Below are positions 26,408 through 32,610 of a DNA stretch of 51,191 nt, one piece after another. The stretch covers positions 1 through 51,191 of the IMG/VR virus record IMGVR_UViG_3300033153_012783; one strand, given 5' to 3'. Below the pieces are notes generated by a model, which saw only the letters and a list, made by a program, of their open reading frames with translations, ran no database searches and was not told where the DNA came from. A program made the translations under genes and the position numbers. The number at the start of each line of letters is the position of its first letter. Positions within the stretch are counted from its first letter, which is position 1. The stretch comes from a virus.

Positions 26408-26980
26408 ATGGATTTTGGTAAATTATTCGATACATTGAAGGGACCTGCATTAACCCTTGCATCAACGCTCATACCAGGTGGTCCGGCTATCCTTGGTGCG
26501 ATCAACCTCATGCTACCTGATGATAAAAAGCTCCCAGAAACCGCGACAGGCGCCGACATGCGTACTGCTGTTAATCAACTTCCACCGGAACAGCGTAGTT
26601 CTTTAATGGAAAAAGAGCTCGATGTGGAGATTGCTGACATTGAAGCATGGGCAGATATTCAGGAATCAATGGCCAAAGCTGATGCTGCCGGGGCAAGCAC
26701 ACGGCCAAGAATTGCGGTCATGATGGCGCAAGTAGTTGTATTCGTGATTTTGGTTTTTACATCGGTATTGGCAATCGCTATTTTTAATGAAAATACCGAA
26801 ACGCTGAAAATACTGAATGATTCCTGGGCAACAATATTTGCCGTAATTGCGACTCCGACTGCCTTATTGCGTGCTTATTTCGGTATGCGCACTACAGAAA
26901 AGAAAGCTCGATATAGCGCCATGTCTGGCAATAATGTTTCCGGTGGGCTTTCCTCTATAATTAAAGCATTCAAGGGGTAA
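26408..26980 (+). CDS. Probable holin, GTA-holin/3TM type
   Basis: The 190-residue protein has a soluble N-terminal region with a hydrophobic Gly-rich stretch (GPALTLASTLIPGGPAILGA). After TRPRIAVMMAQ, two strong membrane spans follow at about residues 107-128 (VVVFVILVFTSVLAIAIF) and 140-160 (TIFAVIATPTALLRAYFGM). That arrangement matches the three-span holin family first described from gene transfer agents. ATG at 26408 is chosen for GGAGG 7 bases upstream. It would form the inner-membrane lesion for the GH108 endolysin. Confidence 0.75.
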   Translation: MDFGKLFDTLKGPALTLASTLIPGGPAILGAINLMLPDDKKLPETATGADMRTAVNQLPPEQRSSLMEKELDVEIADIEAWADIQESMAKADAAGASTRPRIAVMMAQVVVFVILVFTSVLAIAIFNENTETLKILNDSWATIFAVIATPTALLRAYFGMRTTEKKARYSAMSGNNVSGGLSSIIKAFKG

Positions 26981-26983
26981 GAT

Positions 26984-27286
26984 ATGAATCTGGAAAAGAC
27001 GGCAAAGGCAATGGGTGATTGGCGCACCATCTGGATGGGTGTACTAATGATGATATCGTTGGCGGCATGGGCTGGTGATACCAGGTGGATGCTTAAGACA
27101 GGCGGCGAACAAATCTCAGTTCAGATAAAATTCGATGCATTGGAAGAAGATATCGAAGAACTTACCCTTGAGAAACGATTTGAAACTAATCCTGCAAAAG
27201 TCAAAAGACTGGATGCCATGATCGAGTACAAGAAAAATAAAATGGATTCTCTGATAAAAAAATATTCAATATCCAAGGATAATTAA
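26984..27286 (+). CDS. Membrane-anchored coiled-coil protein, possible inner-membrane spanin
   Basis: The 100-residue protein has a membrane segment at about 16-32 (IWMGVLMMISLAAWAG). A charged helical periplasmic-type region follows (FDALEEDIEELTLEKRFET; RLDAMIEYKKNKMDSLI). This is the topology of an Rz-type i-spanin, and its place after the holin fits. No embedded Rz1-like lipoprotein frame was recognised. The AAGGGGTAAGAT leader belongs to the shared ribosome-site family. Confidence 0.6.
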   Translation: MNLEKTAKAMGDWRTIWMGVLMMISLAAWAGDTRWMLKTGGEQISVQIKFDALEEDIEELTLEKRFETNPAKVKRLDAMIEYKKNKMDSLIKKYSISKDN

Positions 27287-27287
27287 A

Positions 27288-27614
27288 ATGGGAAAGAAAT
27301 TAATTTTATTGTTGATATGCCTTTCTCCTGGGTTCCTGTTTGCGAGTGAACCGCACCATACAACTGTGGTTATCACCGATACAGCTAAAACCACAAAGAT
27401 GCAGGGAACGGCCTTAAGCCTCGCTGCTGCTTCTCATACGTTTGACTGGGGCACCAAGGATTTGCAGGGCTCTGTTGGACTGGGTGGGTATAGTGGTGAG
27501 AATGCTCTATCTTTTGGCATTGGTAAGCGTTACGGGAGAACCCTTCTAAATGGCTCTCTGGGCGTGTCAGATGGTGAAACAGGGTACTCAGCTGCCGTTA
27601 ATTGGCATTTCTGA
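27288..27614 (+). CDS. Secreted mini YadA-anchor-like outer-membrane protein in lysis cassette
   Basis: The 108-residue product has a clear signal peptide (KKLILLLICLSPGFLFA, cleavage near residue 20). A mature part of about 88 residues follows. Its helix plus four-strand pattern (GTALSLAAASHTFDWG; LQGSVGLGGYSGENALSFG; LLNGSLGVSDGETGYSAAV, ending NWHF) closely resembles the membrane anchor of trimeric autotransporters, including the C-terminal aromatic residue needed for barrel assembly. No passenger domain is present. In this position it could disturb the outer membrane at lysis, replace an o-spanin, or modify the surface against superinfection. Confidence 0.72.
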   Translation: MGKKLILLLICLSPGFLFASEPHHTTVVITDTAKTTKMQGTALSLAAASHTFDWGTKDLQGSVGLGGYSGENALSFGIGKRYGRTLLNGSLGVSDGETGYSAAVNWHF

Positions 27615-27862
27615 TGGCACATGATCTGCACGACTGGCTGAAATTACTGCTTGAATATTTGAAGGGAAGCAAGGCTATTATTGCTGTCTGGATTCTGTTC
27701 TTCGGTACTGGAGCTTATACGGTGATTGATCTTATCCCCGAGAACGATCCCAGTGAACCTGAGATAACGGCTCCGGTAGTCCTTACCCCGCCAGCTACTA
27801 AGCAAGACCCTGTCGCTCTCTGCCGAAAGCTCCTTAGCGATCACATCATTGATCTGCACTGA
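27614..27862 (+). CDS. Small single-span membrane protein at end of lysis operon
   Basis: The 82-residue product starts at ATG overlapping the previous stop. It has an amphipathic N-terminus (HDLHDWLKLLLEYLKGS), a membrane span at about 22-42 (AIIAVWILFFGTGAYTVI), and a Pro-rich exported tail with one Cys. The shape could suit an inner-membrane spanin or antiholin. A minus-strand open frame overlaps all but its first 30 bases, so one of the two may be spurious. Coupling to the upstream gene favours this one. Confidence 0.55.
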   Translation: MAHDLHDWLKLLLEYLKGSKAIIAVWILFFGTGAYTVIDLIPENDPSEPEITAPVVLTPPATKQDPVALCRKLLSDHIIDLH

Positions 27863-28021
27863 TTCCATATCGCTGTATTTAGATTCCAGGAGAGACATTA
27901 ATAATTCTTTCTCCATATCCGGTATATCTGGGCATTGCATTTTATGCTCATAACTCCCTACAGAGATCGAGCCAGCAAGTAATAAGGCTGTGAGTTCTAT
28001 CGGGGTCGGCATTGCATACAT
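27644..28021 (-). CDS. Doubtful exported protein, antisense to lysis-operon end
   Basis: From ATG at 28021 (or 28012) the frame gives about 125 residues. The N-terminus is signal-like (PTPIELTALLLAGSISVGS), and a polar remainder includes DMEKELLMSLLESKYSDMES. It overlaps the 3' end of the upstream minus-strand membrane gene by 25 bases and runs antisense to the last lysis gene. I recognise no family. The N-terminal half (27863-28021) is the more credible part because nothing competes there. Confidence 0.3.
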   Translation of the reverse strand: MYAMPTPIELTALLLAGSISVGSYEHKMQCPDIPDMEKELLMSLLESKYSDMESVQINDVIAKELSAESDRVLLSSWRGKDYRSRYLRFTGIVLGDKINHRISSSTEEQNPDSNNSLASLQIFKQ

Positions 28022-28146
28022 TCTGGCATCGTTATACATCCAGAAGTTAAGACCAAAATTGCAATAAAGATGGATACAATAATGATAAATTTCACAATAT
28101 CCCAAAGCGTCATTTCTTCATATTCTTCATCGGTTATTAACGGCAT
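27997..28146 (-). CDS. Tiny membrane protein with lipobox-like end, 49 aa
   Basis: An acidic N-terminus (LITDEEYEEMTLWDIVKF) leads into one strongly hydrophobic span (IIIVSIFIAILVLTSGC) ending in a lipobox-like LTSGC and a short Cys-containing tail. The ATG lies one base after the stop of the upstream zinc-ribbon gene, behind AGGAAG. Acidic residues before the span are unusual for a lipoprotein signal, so it may simply be a single-span membrane protein. Membrane or exclusion functions are possible but unproven. Confidence 0.5.
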   Translation of the reverse strand: MPLITDEEYEEMTLWDIVKFIIIVSIFIAILVLTSGCITMPECMQCRPR

Positions 28147-28147
28147 A

Positions 28148-28300
28148 TTATTTCTTCCTCATGGATGTTAAATGGTAACAACTACATTGATTGCAATAAT
28201 AATGTCTGGTCTCAGATTTACCGCGCCCCCGTCTTTTTCTAAGCCTGGATAGTGCTTTTTTGGCACCAATGAGATCATATTTTACTTTTACGCAATTCAT
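28148..28300 (-). CDS. Small zinc-ribbon-like phage protein, 50 aa
   Basis: The product has a basic helical N-terminus (GAKKALSRLRKRRGRGKSE). A knuckle RHYYCNQCSCYHLTS follows and resembles the Y.C..C..WHLT pattern of many tiny phage proteins. ATG overlaps the stop of the J-domain gene (ATGA), indicating one operon. The function of this common type is unknown; nucleic-acid binding is plausible given the basic charge and Cys pair. Confidence 0.65.
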   Translation of the reverse strand: MNCVKVKYDLIGAKKALSRLRKRRGRGKSETRHYYCNQCSCYHLTSMRKK

Positions 28301-28899
28301 CTCAATTCTTGTTCAGCTTGTTCCCATGCCTGATTGACCAAATGGAATCTGTCTGTGTCGCCGCCTTTGTCCGGATGAGCGGTTGCACGCGCTATTTTAT
28401 AGGCAGTATTGGCATCATCTATATCATCGCCGTAATAGTCTAGTATATCGCGCCAGGATGGCTGTGCGTCCGGATTAGGCAGGGCTGTAAAGCCGGTGAA
28501 GGTGCGTTCCAGTATCTCGCCGCCACCCCATCGCTCAATGCCTCTCATGGCTTCGATGGTCTTTCCGATGGCGTAAATGTTATCTGCTATGCGATCGTAC
28601 TTGTCCAGAGCAATGACACGCTGCTGATCGCCATCCTTCCACCACACTGATACACCTTTATCATCTGGATCCCGCTGATTTGAGTATGGCAACCCGTCCT
28701 GTCGAAGCCGTAAATCAGTGGAAATGATTATATTCCAGTCACCGGTGCCCATCCGGCGCAATTCTTCCAGCACAAAAGTCGTGGCCACGGCGATCGATAC
28801 CGGTTTCTGCCATTTACCAAAGCGGCTGCGCTCTGGCGAATTTGTTCTGGTCCATCCATCTGGCCAGGTCAGGGGCGAGGCTGTTATATGCTCTGTCAT
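28297..28899 (-). CDS. Phage J-domain protein (C-terminal J domain)
   Basis: The 200-residue protein begins with a region I recognise from phage and prophage proteins (SPLTWPDGWTRT; VATTFVLEELRRMGTGDW; LRQDGLPYSNQRDPDDKGVS; ERWGGGEILERTFTGFTALP). It ends with a compact J domain whose HPDKGGDTDRF loop carries the HPD tripeptide needed to stimulate DnaK. ATG at 28899 is fixed by GGAGG. It may steer host DnaK during replication or assembly. A second, unrelated J protein is encoded at 41027. Confidence 0.82.
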   Translation of the reverse strand: MTEHITASPLTWPDGWTRTNSPERSRFGKWQKPVSIAVATTFVLEELRRMGTGDWNIIISTDLRLRQDGLPYSNQRDPDDKGVSVWWKDGDQQRVIALDKYDRIADNIYAIGKTIEAMRGIERWGGGEILERTFTGFTALPNPDAQPSWRDILDYYGDDIDDANTAYKIARATAHPDKGGDTDRFHLVNQAWEQAEQELR

Positions 28900-28901
28900 G
28901 A

Positions 28902-29105
28902 TCAAGCCTCCATGAGACGTTGGCGTCTTTCTTTTGCATGTTGGATCAGATCATTTTTCCATTGTTCAGCAAATACATTGAGCTCTTCATCGGTTAATTC
29001 AGCAATATCTACCCGACCGCCGCCGCTGGAACGTATCCCAACTACGGTAATAAAATTAGGCAACTTTGGCGTTTTCAGTTTTAGTGTAATCGTAGAATCC
29101 GACAT
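28902..29105 (-). CDS. Small hypothetical protein, 67 aa
   Basis: The sequence has a short beta N-terminus (STITLKLKTPKLPNFITVVG), a Gly-rich turn, and a helical C-terminus (LTDEELNVFAEQWKNDLIQH). An AGGGATAA leader precedes the ATG. The ELTDEEL..FAEQW pattern resembles other small phage accessory proteins with no function known to me. It lies between the methylase and J-domain genes in the minus-strand operon. Confidence 0.6.
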   Translation of the reverse strand: MSDSTITLKLKTPKLPNFITVVGIRSSGGGRVDIAELTDEELNVFAEQWKNDLIQHAKERRQRLMEA

Positions 29106-29121
29106 TATTTATCCCTCGTTA

Positions 29122-29610
29122 TTAAATAGAAATATATTTTCCTGATATCCCACAACATCGAAGTAATTCAGCATCTTTGTTGCCATAGGCCACCAATATA
29201 GACGGGGCTCCAGCATTAGCCTTTGCCCGGGTTCCATCGATATGATGAAAATGCAATCGACCATAAATGAAAAGCACTGCTGTAGCCTTTTCCCAGACCT
29301 CAGTCACGAACATTTCGGTTTCTGTCCTGGCGAATATCAGAGCAGTTCCTTGACCATGCTTTGCCAGTCTAGCCAGCCATTTGCCCGTCTTTCTACCATA
29401 TGGAGGATTGCACCAGACGCGCCCAAACCATTCTTGCCATAGCCCATCATCCTCAGTGGTGTAATGGGTTTTTGCGGTATTCCATGGCCGCTGCATTGAT
29501 GCGCATGGATCCAGATCGAATTGACCAAGAGCCTTTAATATTTCAGGCGGGGTTAGCCAATCTTCTTTTTTCATATTGGCCGATTGATGGCTTCCCATTC
29601 CCTTAGTCAT
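29122..29610 (-). CDS. Phage DNA N6-adenine methyltransferase (Dam-like)
   Basis: The 162-residue protein fits the short phage Dam family (PF05869-type). It has DWLTPPEILKALGQFDLDPC, where the DPC pocket binds AdoMet (about 34-36), and the catalytic NPPYG at about 68-72. WLARLAKHGQGTALIFARTE and GRLHFHHIDG complete the family pattern. ATG at 29610 overlaps the previous gene. Such enzymes methylate phage DNA and can block host restriction. No cognate nuclease is seen, so it acts alone. Confidence 0.9.
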   Translation of the reverse strand: MTKGMGSHQSANMKKEDWLTPPEILKALGQFDLDPCASMQRPWNTAKTHYTTEDDGLWQEWFGRVWCNPPYGRKTGKWLARLAKHGQGTALIFARTETEMFVTEVWEKATAVLFIYGRLHFHHIDGTRAKANAGAPSILVAYGNKDAELLRCCGISGKYISI

Positions 29611-29878
29611 TTTCAAACATATCCTCTGTTCTGGTGCACCGCGGAGTCAGCCTAGTTTCTGTGTTGTGATTGTATGCAGCGCACATCGGCTTTCCGTTTT
29701 CGTCATACGTCCACTCACCAGGATAGTTATCATCATCAACATTAAAGGCGAATGTATCACCGAGAATCTGGCAGTATTCCTCTGTCTCTGGGTCTTTATA
29801 ATGCAGGCAATTACCGCACCATTCGGCGGTGAATATATCGCCCTCTGTCCCGTTACTTGGTCGATATTTTTCTGGCAT
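29603..29878 (-). CDS. Cys-rich conserved phage protein, 91 aa
   Basis: The opening KYRPSNGTEGDIFTAEWC followed by GNCLHYKD, a later EYCQILGD, YPGEWTYDENGKPMCAAY, and the terminal PRC are a pattern I know from small phage proteins lying next to Dam-like methylases. Five Cys residues suggest zinc binding. No function is established. It overlaps the methylase start by 8 bp. Confidence 0.7.
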   Translation of the reverse strand: MPEKYRPSNGTEGDIFTAEWCGNCLHYKDPETEEYCQILGDTFAFNVDDDNYPGEWTYDENGKPMCAAYNHNTETRLTPRCTRTEDMFEND

Positions 29879-29879
29879 A

Positions 29880-30074
29880 TCAATCCGCTTCCACGAACAA
29901 AATCCAATAAATAATGATGTACGGCCAGAGGCATAGAATCATAAATCTGACCGGTCTCGGTAGTTTCACAATATCTTTGGCAAGCGAATCGTGCATGGTG
30001 TCAATTAGATGGAAGAATAAAAATGCGCCGCCTATATGTAGCGCTACCACCCAGATTGTTAAAAATATGATCAC
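29880..30074 (-). CDS. Small two-span membrane protein, GTG start
   Basis: The 64-residue product has two hydrophobic spans, about 2-22 (IIFLTIWVVALHIGGAFLFF) and 43-61 (RFMILCLWPYIIIYWILFV), joined by a short charged loop. GTG at 30074 is supported by AGGGAG 8 bases upstream. I recognise no family. Membrane proteins of this size in early operons sometimes act in exclusion or anti-defence, but nothing here shows that. Confidence 0.55.
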   Translation of the reverse strand: MIIFLTIWVVALHIGGAFLFFHLIDTMHDSLAKDIVKLPRPVRFMILCLWPYIIIYWILFVEAD

Positions 30075-30138
30075 ATCAATTTCTCCCTAAATAATTCGGT
30101 ATTAGCCGCACACAACCGAAGCTATGCGCGGCCATTGA

Positions 30139-30363
30139 TCAGAAAGTTGTCGGCTGGGCTATGCCTCGTATCGCCCACATGAAGCCTTGCTGAAGGTTAG
30201 TTTTACCGAGAGCAACATTCCGTTTATCGGTACTCTCCGTGGCTTCCAGTTTGGCGATGAATTCACCACATTTTTCGGCCAATTCTTTGCCTTCGTTCAT
30301 CAGGTCAATTTCTTCCTGTGATAAATCACGGTATCCCTTAATTTTTTGGTGTTGATTATCCAT
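30139..30363 (-). CDS. acb2: Probable Acb2/Tad1-type cyclic nucleotide sponge (anti-CBASS)
   Basis: The 74-residue helical protein has the pattern I associate with the Acb2 family: NQHQKIKGYRDLSQEEIDLM at the N-terminus, a charged middle helix (ELAEKCGEFIAKLEATES), and a closing DKRNVALGKTNLQQGFMWAI followed by RGIAQPTTF. Acb2 hexamers bind cyclic di- and trinucleotides in the cytoplasm and stop CBASS effectors from firing. The GAGGATAAA leader supports the start. The surrounding small early genes fit a counter-defence island. Ligand range cannot be judged from sequence. Confidence 0.78.
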   Translation of the reverse strand: MDNQHQKIKGYRDLSQEEIDLMNEGKELAEKCGEFIAKLEATESTDKRNVALGKTNLQQGFMWAIRGIAQPTTF

Positions 30364-30423
30364 TTTATCCTCGCTTTCAATAATGCCCGAACTTATTCCA
30401 GCATCAGGCAGGCTCTGGTTAAT

Positions 30424-30678
30424 TCAGGACTGTAATTCGTGCGCTTTAATATCTGGCATGCCTTGCTCCCAACCATCAAGCAGAGATTTCATGGCGGCCA
30501 CTACATCAGATCGCTCACAATTACTGATATAATTCATTCTTGAATTTGGTTCTGTTTGAAACACAATCAGGCTGAATTGCATTTTTTGCCCTGCGATCTC
30601 TTCCAGCGCCTCATCCAACTCATCAGCAAGACTTCTGAGTGATTCTGATATTTTCCGATCCGGTGTGCTTAATCCCAT
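30424..30678 (-). CDS. Conserved small phage protein, 84 aa
   Basis: Helical N-terminus (ISESLRSLADELDEALEEIA) is followed by QFSLIVFQTEP and MNYISNCERSDVVAAMKSLL and DGWEQGMPDI. The F.LIVF, YISNC.R..V, L..W..GMPD pattern recurs in small phage proteins upstream of Acb2-like genes in my recollection. No function is known to me. The start is fixed by the leader GGGGTAAATTATG, shared with two late genes. Confidence 0.65.
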   Translation of the reverse strand: MGLSTPDRKISESLRSLADELDEALEEIAGQKMQFSLIVFQTEPNSRMNYISNCERSDVVAAMKSLLDGWEQGMPDIKAHELQS

Positions 30679-30690
30679 AATTTACCCCTC
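30676..30690 (-). promoter_or_regulatory. Recurring ribosome-binding leader GGGGTAAATTATG, copy 3
   Basis: On the minus strand this reads GAGGGGTAAATTATG and ends in the start codon of the 84-aa gene. The upstream gene's stop codon (TAA, 30682-30684) lies inside it. The same 13-mer precedes late genes at 4439 and 8924. Confidence 0.6.
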
Positions 30691-30846
30691 GTATTTATCA
30701 ATTATCGATTTAAAATGCCGGTAAACCCTCAATACCGCCAAATGGTAAAACGGTATATTTATTCGCCCATTCTGGCATCTGCACTCAATATATGGCCGCC
30801 AGGATGTGTATCCAAAACCATCACATTTCGGGCAGGTTATTTTCAC
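30682..30846 (-). CDS. Small zinc-knuckle protein, 54 aa, GTG start
   Basis: GTG overlaps the upstream stop (GTGA). Residues 1-26 read KITCPKCDGFGYTSWRPY then IECRCQNG, with a CxxC and a CxC pair in the manner of DnaJ-type zinc knuckles. A short helical basic tail follows (VYRHFKSIIDKYEG). Its stop is embedded in the GGGGTAAATTATG leader of the next gene, so translation is likely coupled. Function unknown. Confidence 0.6.
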   Translation of the reverse strand: MKITCPKCDGFGYTSWRPYIECRCQNGRINIPFYHLAVLRVYRHFKSIIDKYEG

Positions 30847-31358
30847 TGATCAACAAACTCAGGTAGTGGAATGATGCAGTAGCGGGCTACGTTTATAGAA
30901 ATCCTCGCCCTGAAATCAACCCCTATTTTTAGTTGCGTAATAGACCCAGATATAGCTTGTGAAATAATAAAACTATTGTCTGGGCAGAGAATAATATCTG
31001 GCTGAGATTCGTCATATTCCACCCAATTAGGTAGGCTCACAGCATCGGGGTCGGGTTTGCAATTGTGCCATCTGGTTCCTTCTCCGTGCCAGACAACAAA
31101 AGGTTGATATCCAACAGTGTCACCACTTGGTGTTTTCATATAGCTGTCAAAATGCCCTTTAACCCAACGCTCTTTATCTTGACTTACCAACACTGGCTGA
31201 CCCTTATAGAATCTGGGTTTTGGCGCCATTGCAGCCTTAACTTTTTTAGCGGATTCTCTCGCCTTCGCTCCAATCTTAGCCAGCGAGATTAGGTAGCCAG
31301 GGTCTTTAGCCAACTCCATTAATAATTCATATCCTTCTTTTCTTAATTTCTCATCCAT
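30843..31358 (-). CDS. Hypothetical protein, 171 aa
   Basis: I do not recognise this product. Residues 1-45 are helical and basic (GYELLMELAKDPGYLISLAK; AKARESAKKVKAAM). The middle part (PRFYKGQPVLVSQDKERWVKG; VVWHGEGTRWHNCKPDPDAV) looks like a small beta-barrel typical of phage accessory proteins. The C-terminal 60 residues are mixed and end ARYCIIPLPEFVDQ. It overlaps neighbouring genes by 1-4 bases in the minus-strand operon. Confidence 0.6.
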   Translation of the reverse strand: MDEKLRKEGYELLMELAKDPGYLISLAKIGAKARESAKKVKAAMAPKPRFYKGQPVLVSQDKERWVKGHFDSYMKTPSGDTVGYQPFVVWHGEGTRWHNCKPDPDAVSLPNWVEYDESQPDIILCPDNSFIISQAISGSITQLKIGVDFRARISINVARYCIIPLPEFVDQ

Positions 31359-31891
31359 TATCTTTCCCTCGGATAATAATCATTGAATTTTTCGCGCCCG
31401 GCACAGTGGCCTTTCGGTGCTGTTTTATCCCAGCCTTTTGATGCTTTCACATCATATGGTTGGTGATACATGACAATGGGCTCATCTTTAACTCGCCTCA
31501 GAAACCCCCACCCCTTTATCCTGGGCCCATGCACAAATAGCGTATAGGTTTCAGGCTTGGCGTCGCCGATCCGATGGAACACTGGCGCATTGATGATATT
31601 GATCTTGCCGCGGTGAATGTTTCTGGTTTTCGATACCCATCCGCCATTTTTCAGGTCGAAATACTGAAGGCGCTCTTCCTTGTAACCACCGGCTAGGACA
31701 ATGGCAAAAGCCCAGCCCCATGGATGATCGTGCACGTTGCGCTCTGTATCGGCGCTGACGAACCGGTGGAGATAAAACGTGATGCCAAATATCTTGCCGA
31801 TGTAATACCGTTCCAGATATGGATTGCCATCTATTTTGATCAGCCGGCAGGGCAGGTTGGCGCCCAGGTTAAAGAGTAGTTTTTTAATCAT
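31358..31891 (-). CDS. Cupin-like conserved phage protein with HDHPW motif
   Basis: The 177-residue protein carries NVHDHPWGWAFAIVLAGGYK and later APVFHRIGDAKPETYTLFVH followed by GPRIKGWGFL. The two His-containing strands suggest a double-stranded beta-helix (cupin) that could hold a metal ion. The N-terminus (NPYLERYYIGKIFGITFYLH) is typical of the same phage proteins. ATG at 31891 is chosen; the frame extends further upstream only into the neighbouring gene. The substrate is unknown, and the call is by fold-like pattern. Confidence 0.65.
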   Translation of the reverse strand: MIKKLLFNLGANLPCRLIKIDGNPYLERYYIGKIFGITFYLHRFVSADTERNVHDHPWGWAFAIVLAGGYKEERLQYFDLKNGGWVSKTRNIHRGKINIINAPVFHRIGDAKPETYTLFVHGPRIKGWGFLRRVKDEPIVMYHQPYDVKASKGWDKTAPKGHCAGREKFNDYYPRER

Positions 31892-31892
31892 A

Positions 31893-32426
31893 TCAATCCA
31901 CCCCCATAACAGTAAAAGTACCACCGACACTCGCTATTGAGTCTGAAGTAATACTCAGCGCCTTTTTAATTCTTGCTTCTGGTCGCATTTTGTCTAATGC
32001 CAACACTGCGCCCATAGCAACCTGCTCACCGGAACCAACACAACTGATACCGTTGGTCGGTTTTATGATAGAAAAATCGTTTTGCAATTCATATATCTTC
32101 CCAGCAAGACCTATGATGCAATTCCCGCCAAAGTCAACGCTGTCTTTAATCTTCGCCGCACCATGCTCTTTTAAGCATCTGCGAATCTCTGGAACAATGT
32201 GGGCAACCAGGTAGTCATACGATGTGTTATTTTTTGTTATTATTTCCCTCATGTGATGTTGGATGATTTGCCCAAATCTGTAAGATGTGGTGTACCCAAA
32301 GACCATCCCATACTTCTTAAATAACTTTGGCGTATCGTATGTGGCTTTCCGCCACCCATCAGAACCTAAGCTATCTGCTCCAATGTATGCTTTACCTTTA
32401 TGTTCTAAACCGATAATACAAGTCAT
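31893..32426 (-). CDS. HslV/proteasome-like Ntn hydrolase
   Basis: The 177-residue protein begins M-T-C-I-I-G, so removal of Met would expose Thr2 as an N-terminal nucleophile. YIGADSLGSDGWRKATYDTP and the following KLFKK are strand/turn features of proteasome-type subunits. GNCIIGLAGKIYEL, SCVGSGEQVAMGAVLALD and a final VGGTFTVMG fit the rest of the fold. HslV has the same length. It may be a small self-assembling peptidase acting on host or phage proteins. No HslU-like ATPase is encoded, so it could use the host's or act without one. Confidence 0.68.
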   Translation of the reverse strand: MTCIIGLEHKGKAYIGADSLGSDGWRKATYDTPKLFKKYGMVFGYTTSYRFGQIIQHHMREIITKNNTSYDYLVAHIVPEIRRCLKEHGAAKIKDSVDFGGNCIIGLAGKIYELQNDFSIIKPTNGISCVGSGEQVAMGAVLALDKMRPEARIKKALSITSDSIASVGGTFTVMGVD

Positions 32427-32427
32427 A

Positions 32428-32610
32428 TTATCCACCCACCTTCTTCGGCTGATTATTAATAATATCGTCCCGTTTGACCTGCATGTGCTTTGGTGCATCA
32501 ATAGCAATGCGCACCTGTCTATCGCCACGAAGAAATTCAACTATGGTAATTTTAATATCATCGCCAATCGTAAAAGATTGAAGCGCCTTTCTAGTGATTA
32601 CGAGTGCCAT
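32428..32610 (-). CDS. csrA: CsrA/RsmA-like post-transcriptional regulator
   Basis: The 60-residue product aligns by eye along its whole length with CsrA: ALVITRKALQSFTIGDDI, KITIVEF, then RQVRIAIDAPKHMQV and KRDDI. The two RNA-contact regions (first strand LVITRK; V-R-I-A-I-D-A-P-K followed by V-x-R) are present. CsrA dimers bind GGA motifs near ribosome sites and repress or stabilise messages. GGAGGGAG lies before its own ATG, so autoregulation is possible. Phage CsrA could redirect host metabolism or tune phage leaders. Confidence 0.88.
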   Translation of the reverse strand: MALVITRKALQSFTIGDDIKITIVEFLRGDRQVRIAIDAPKHMQVKRDDIINNQPKKVGG

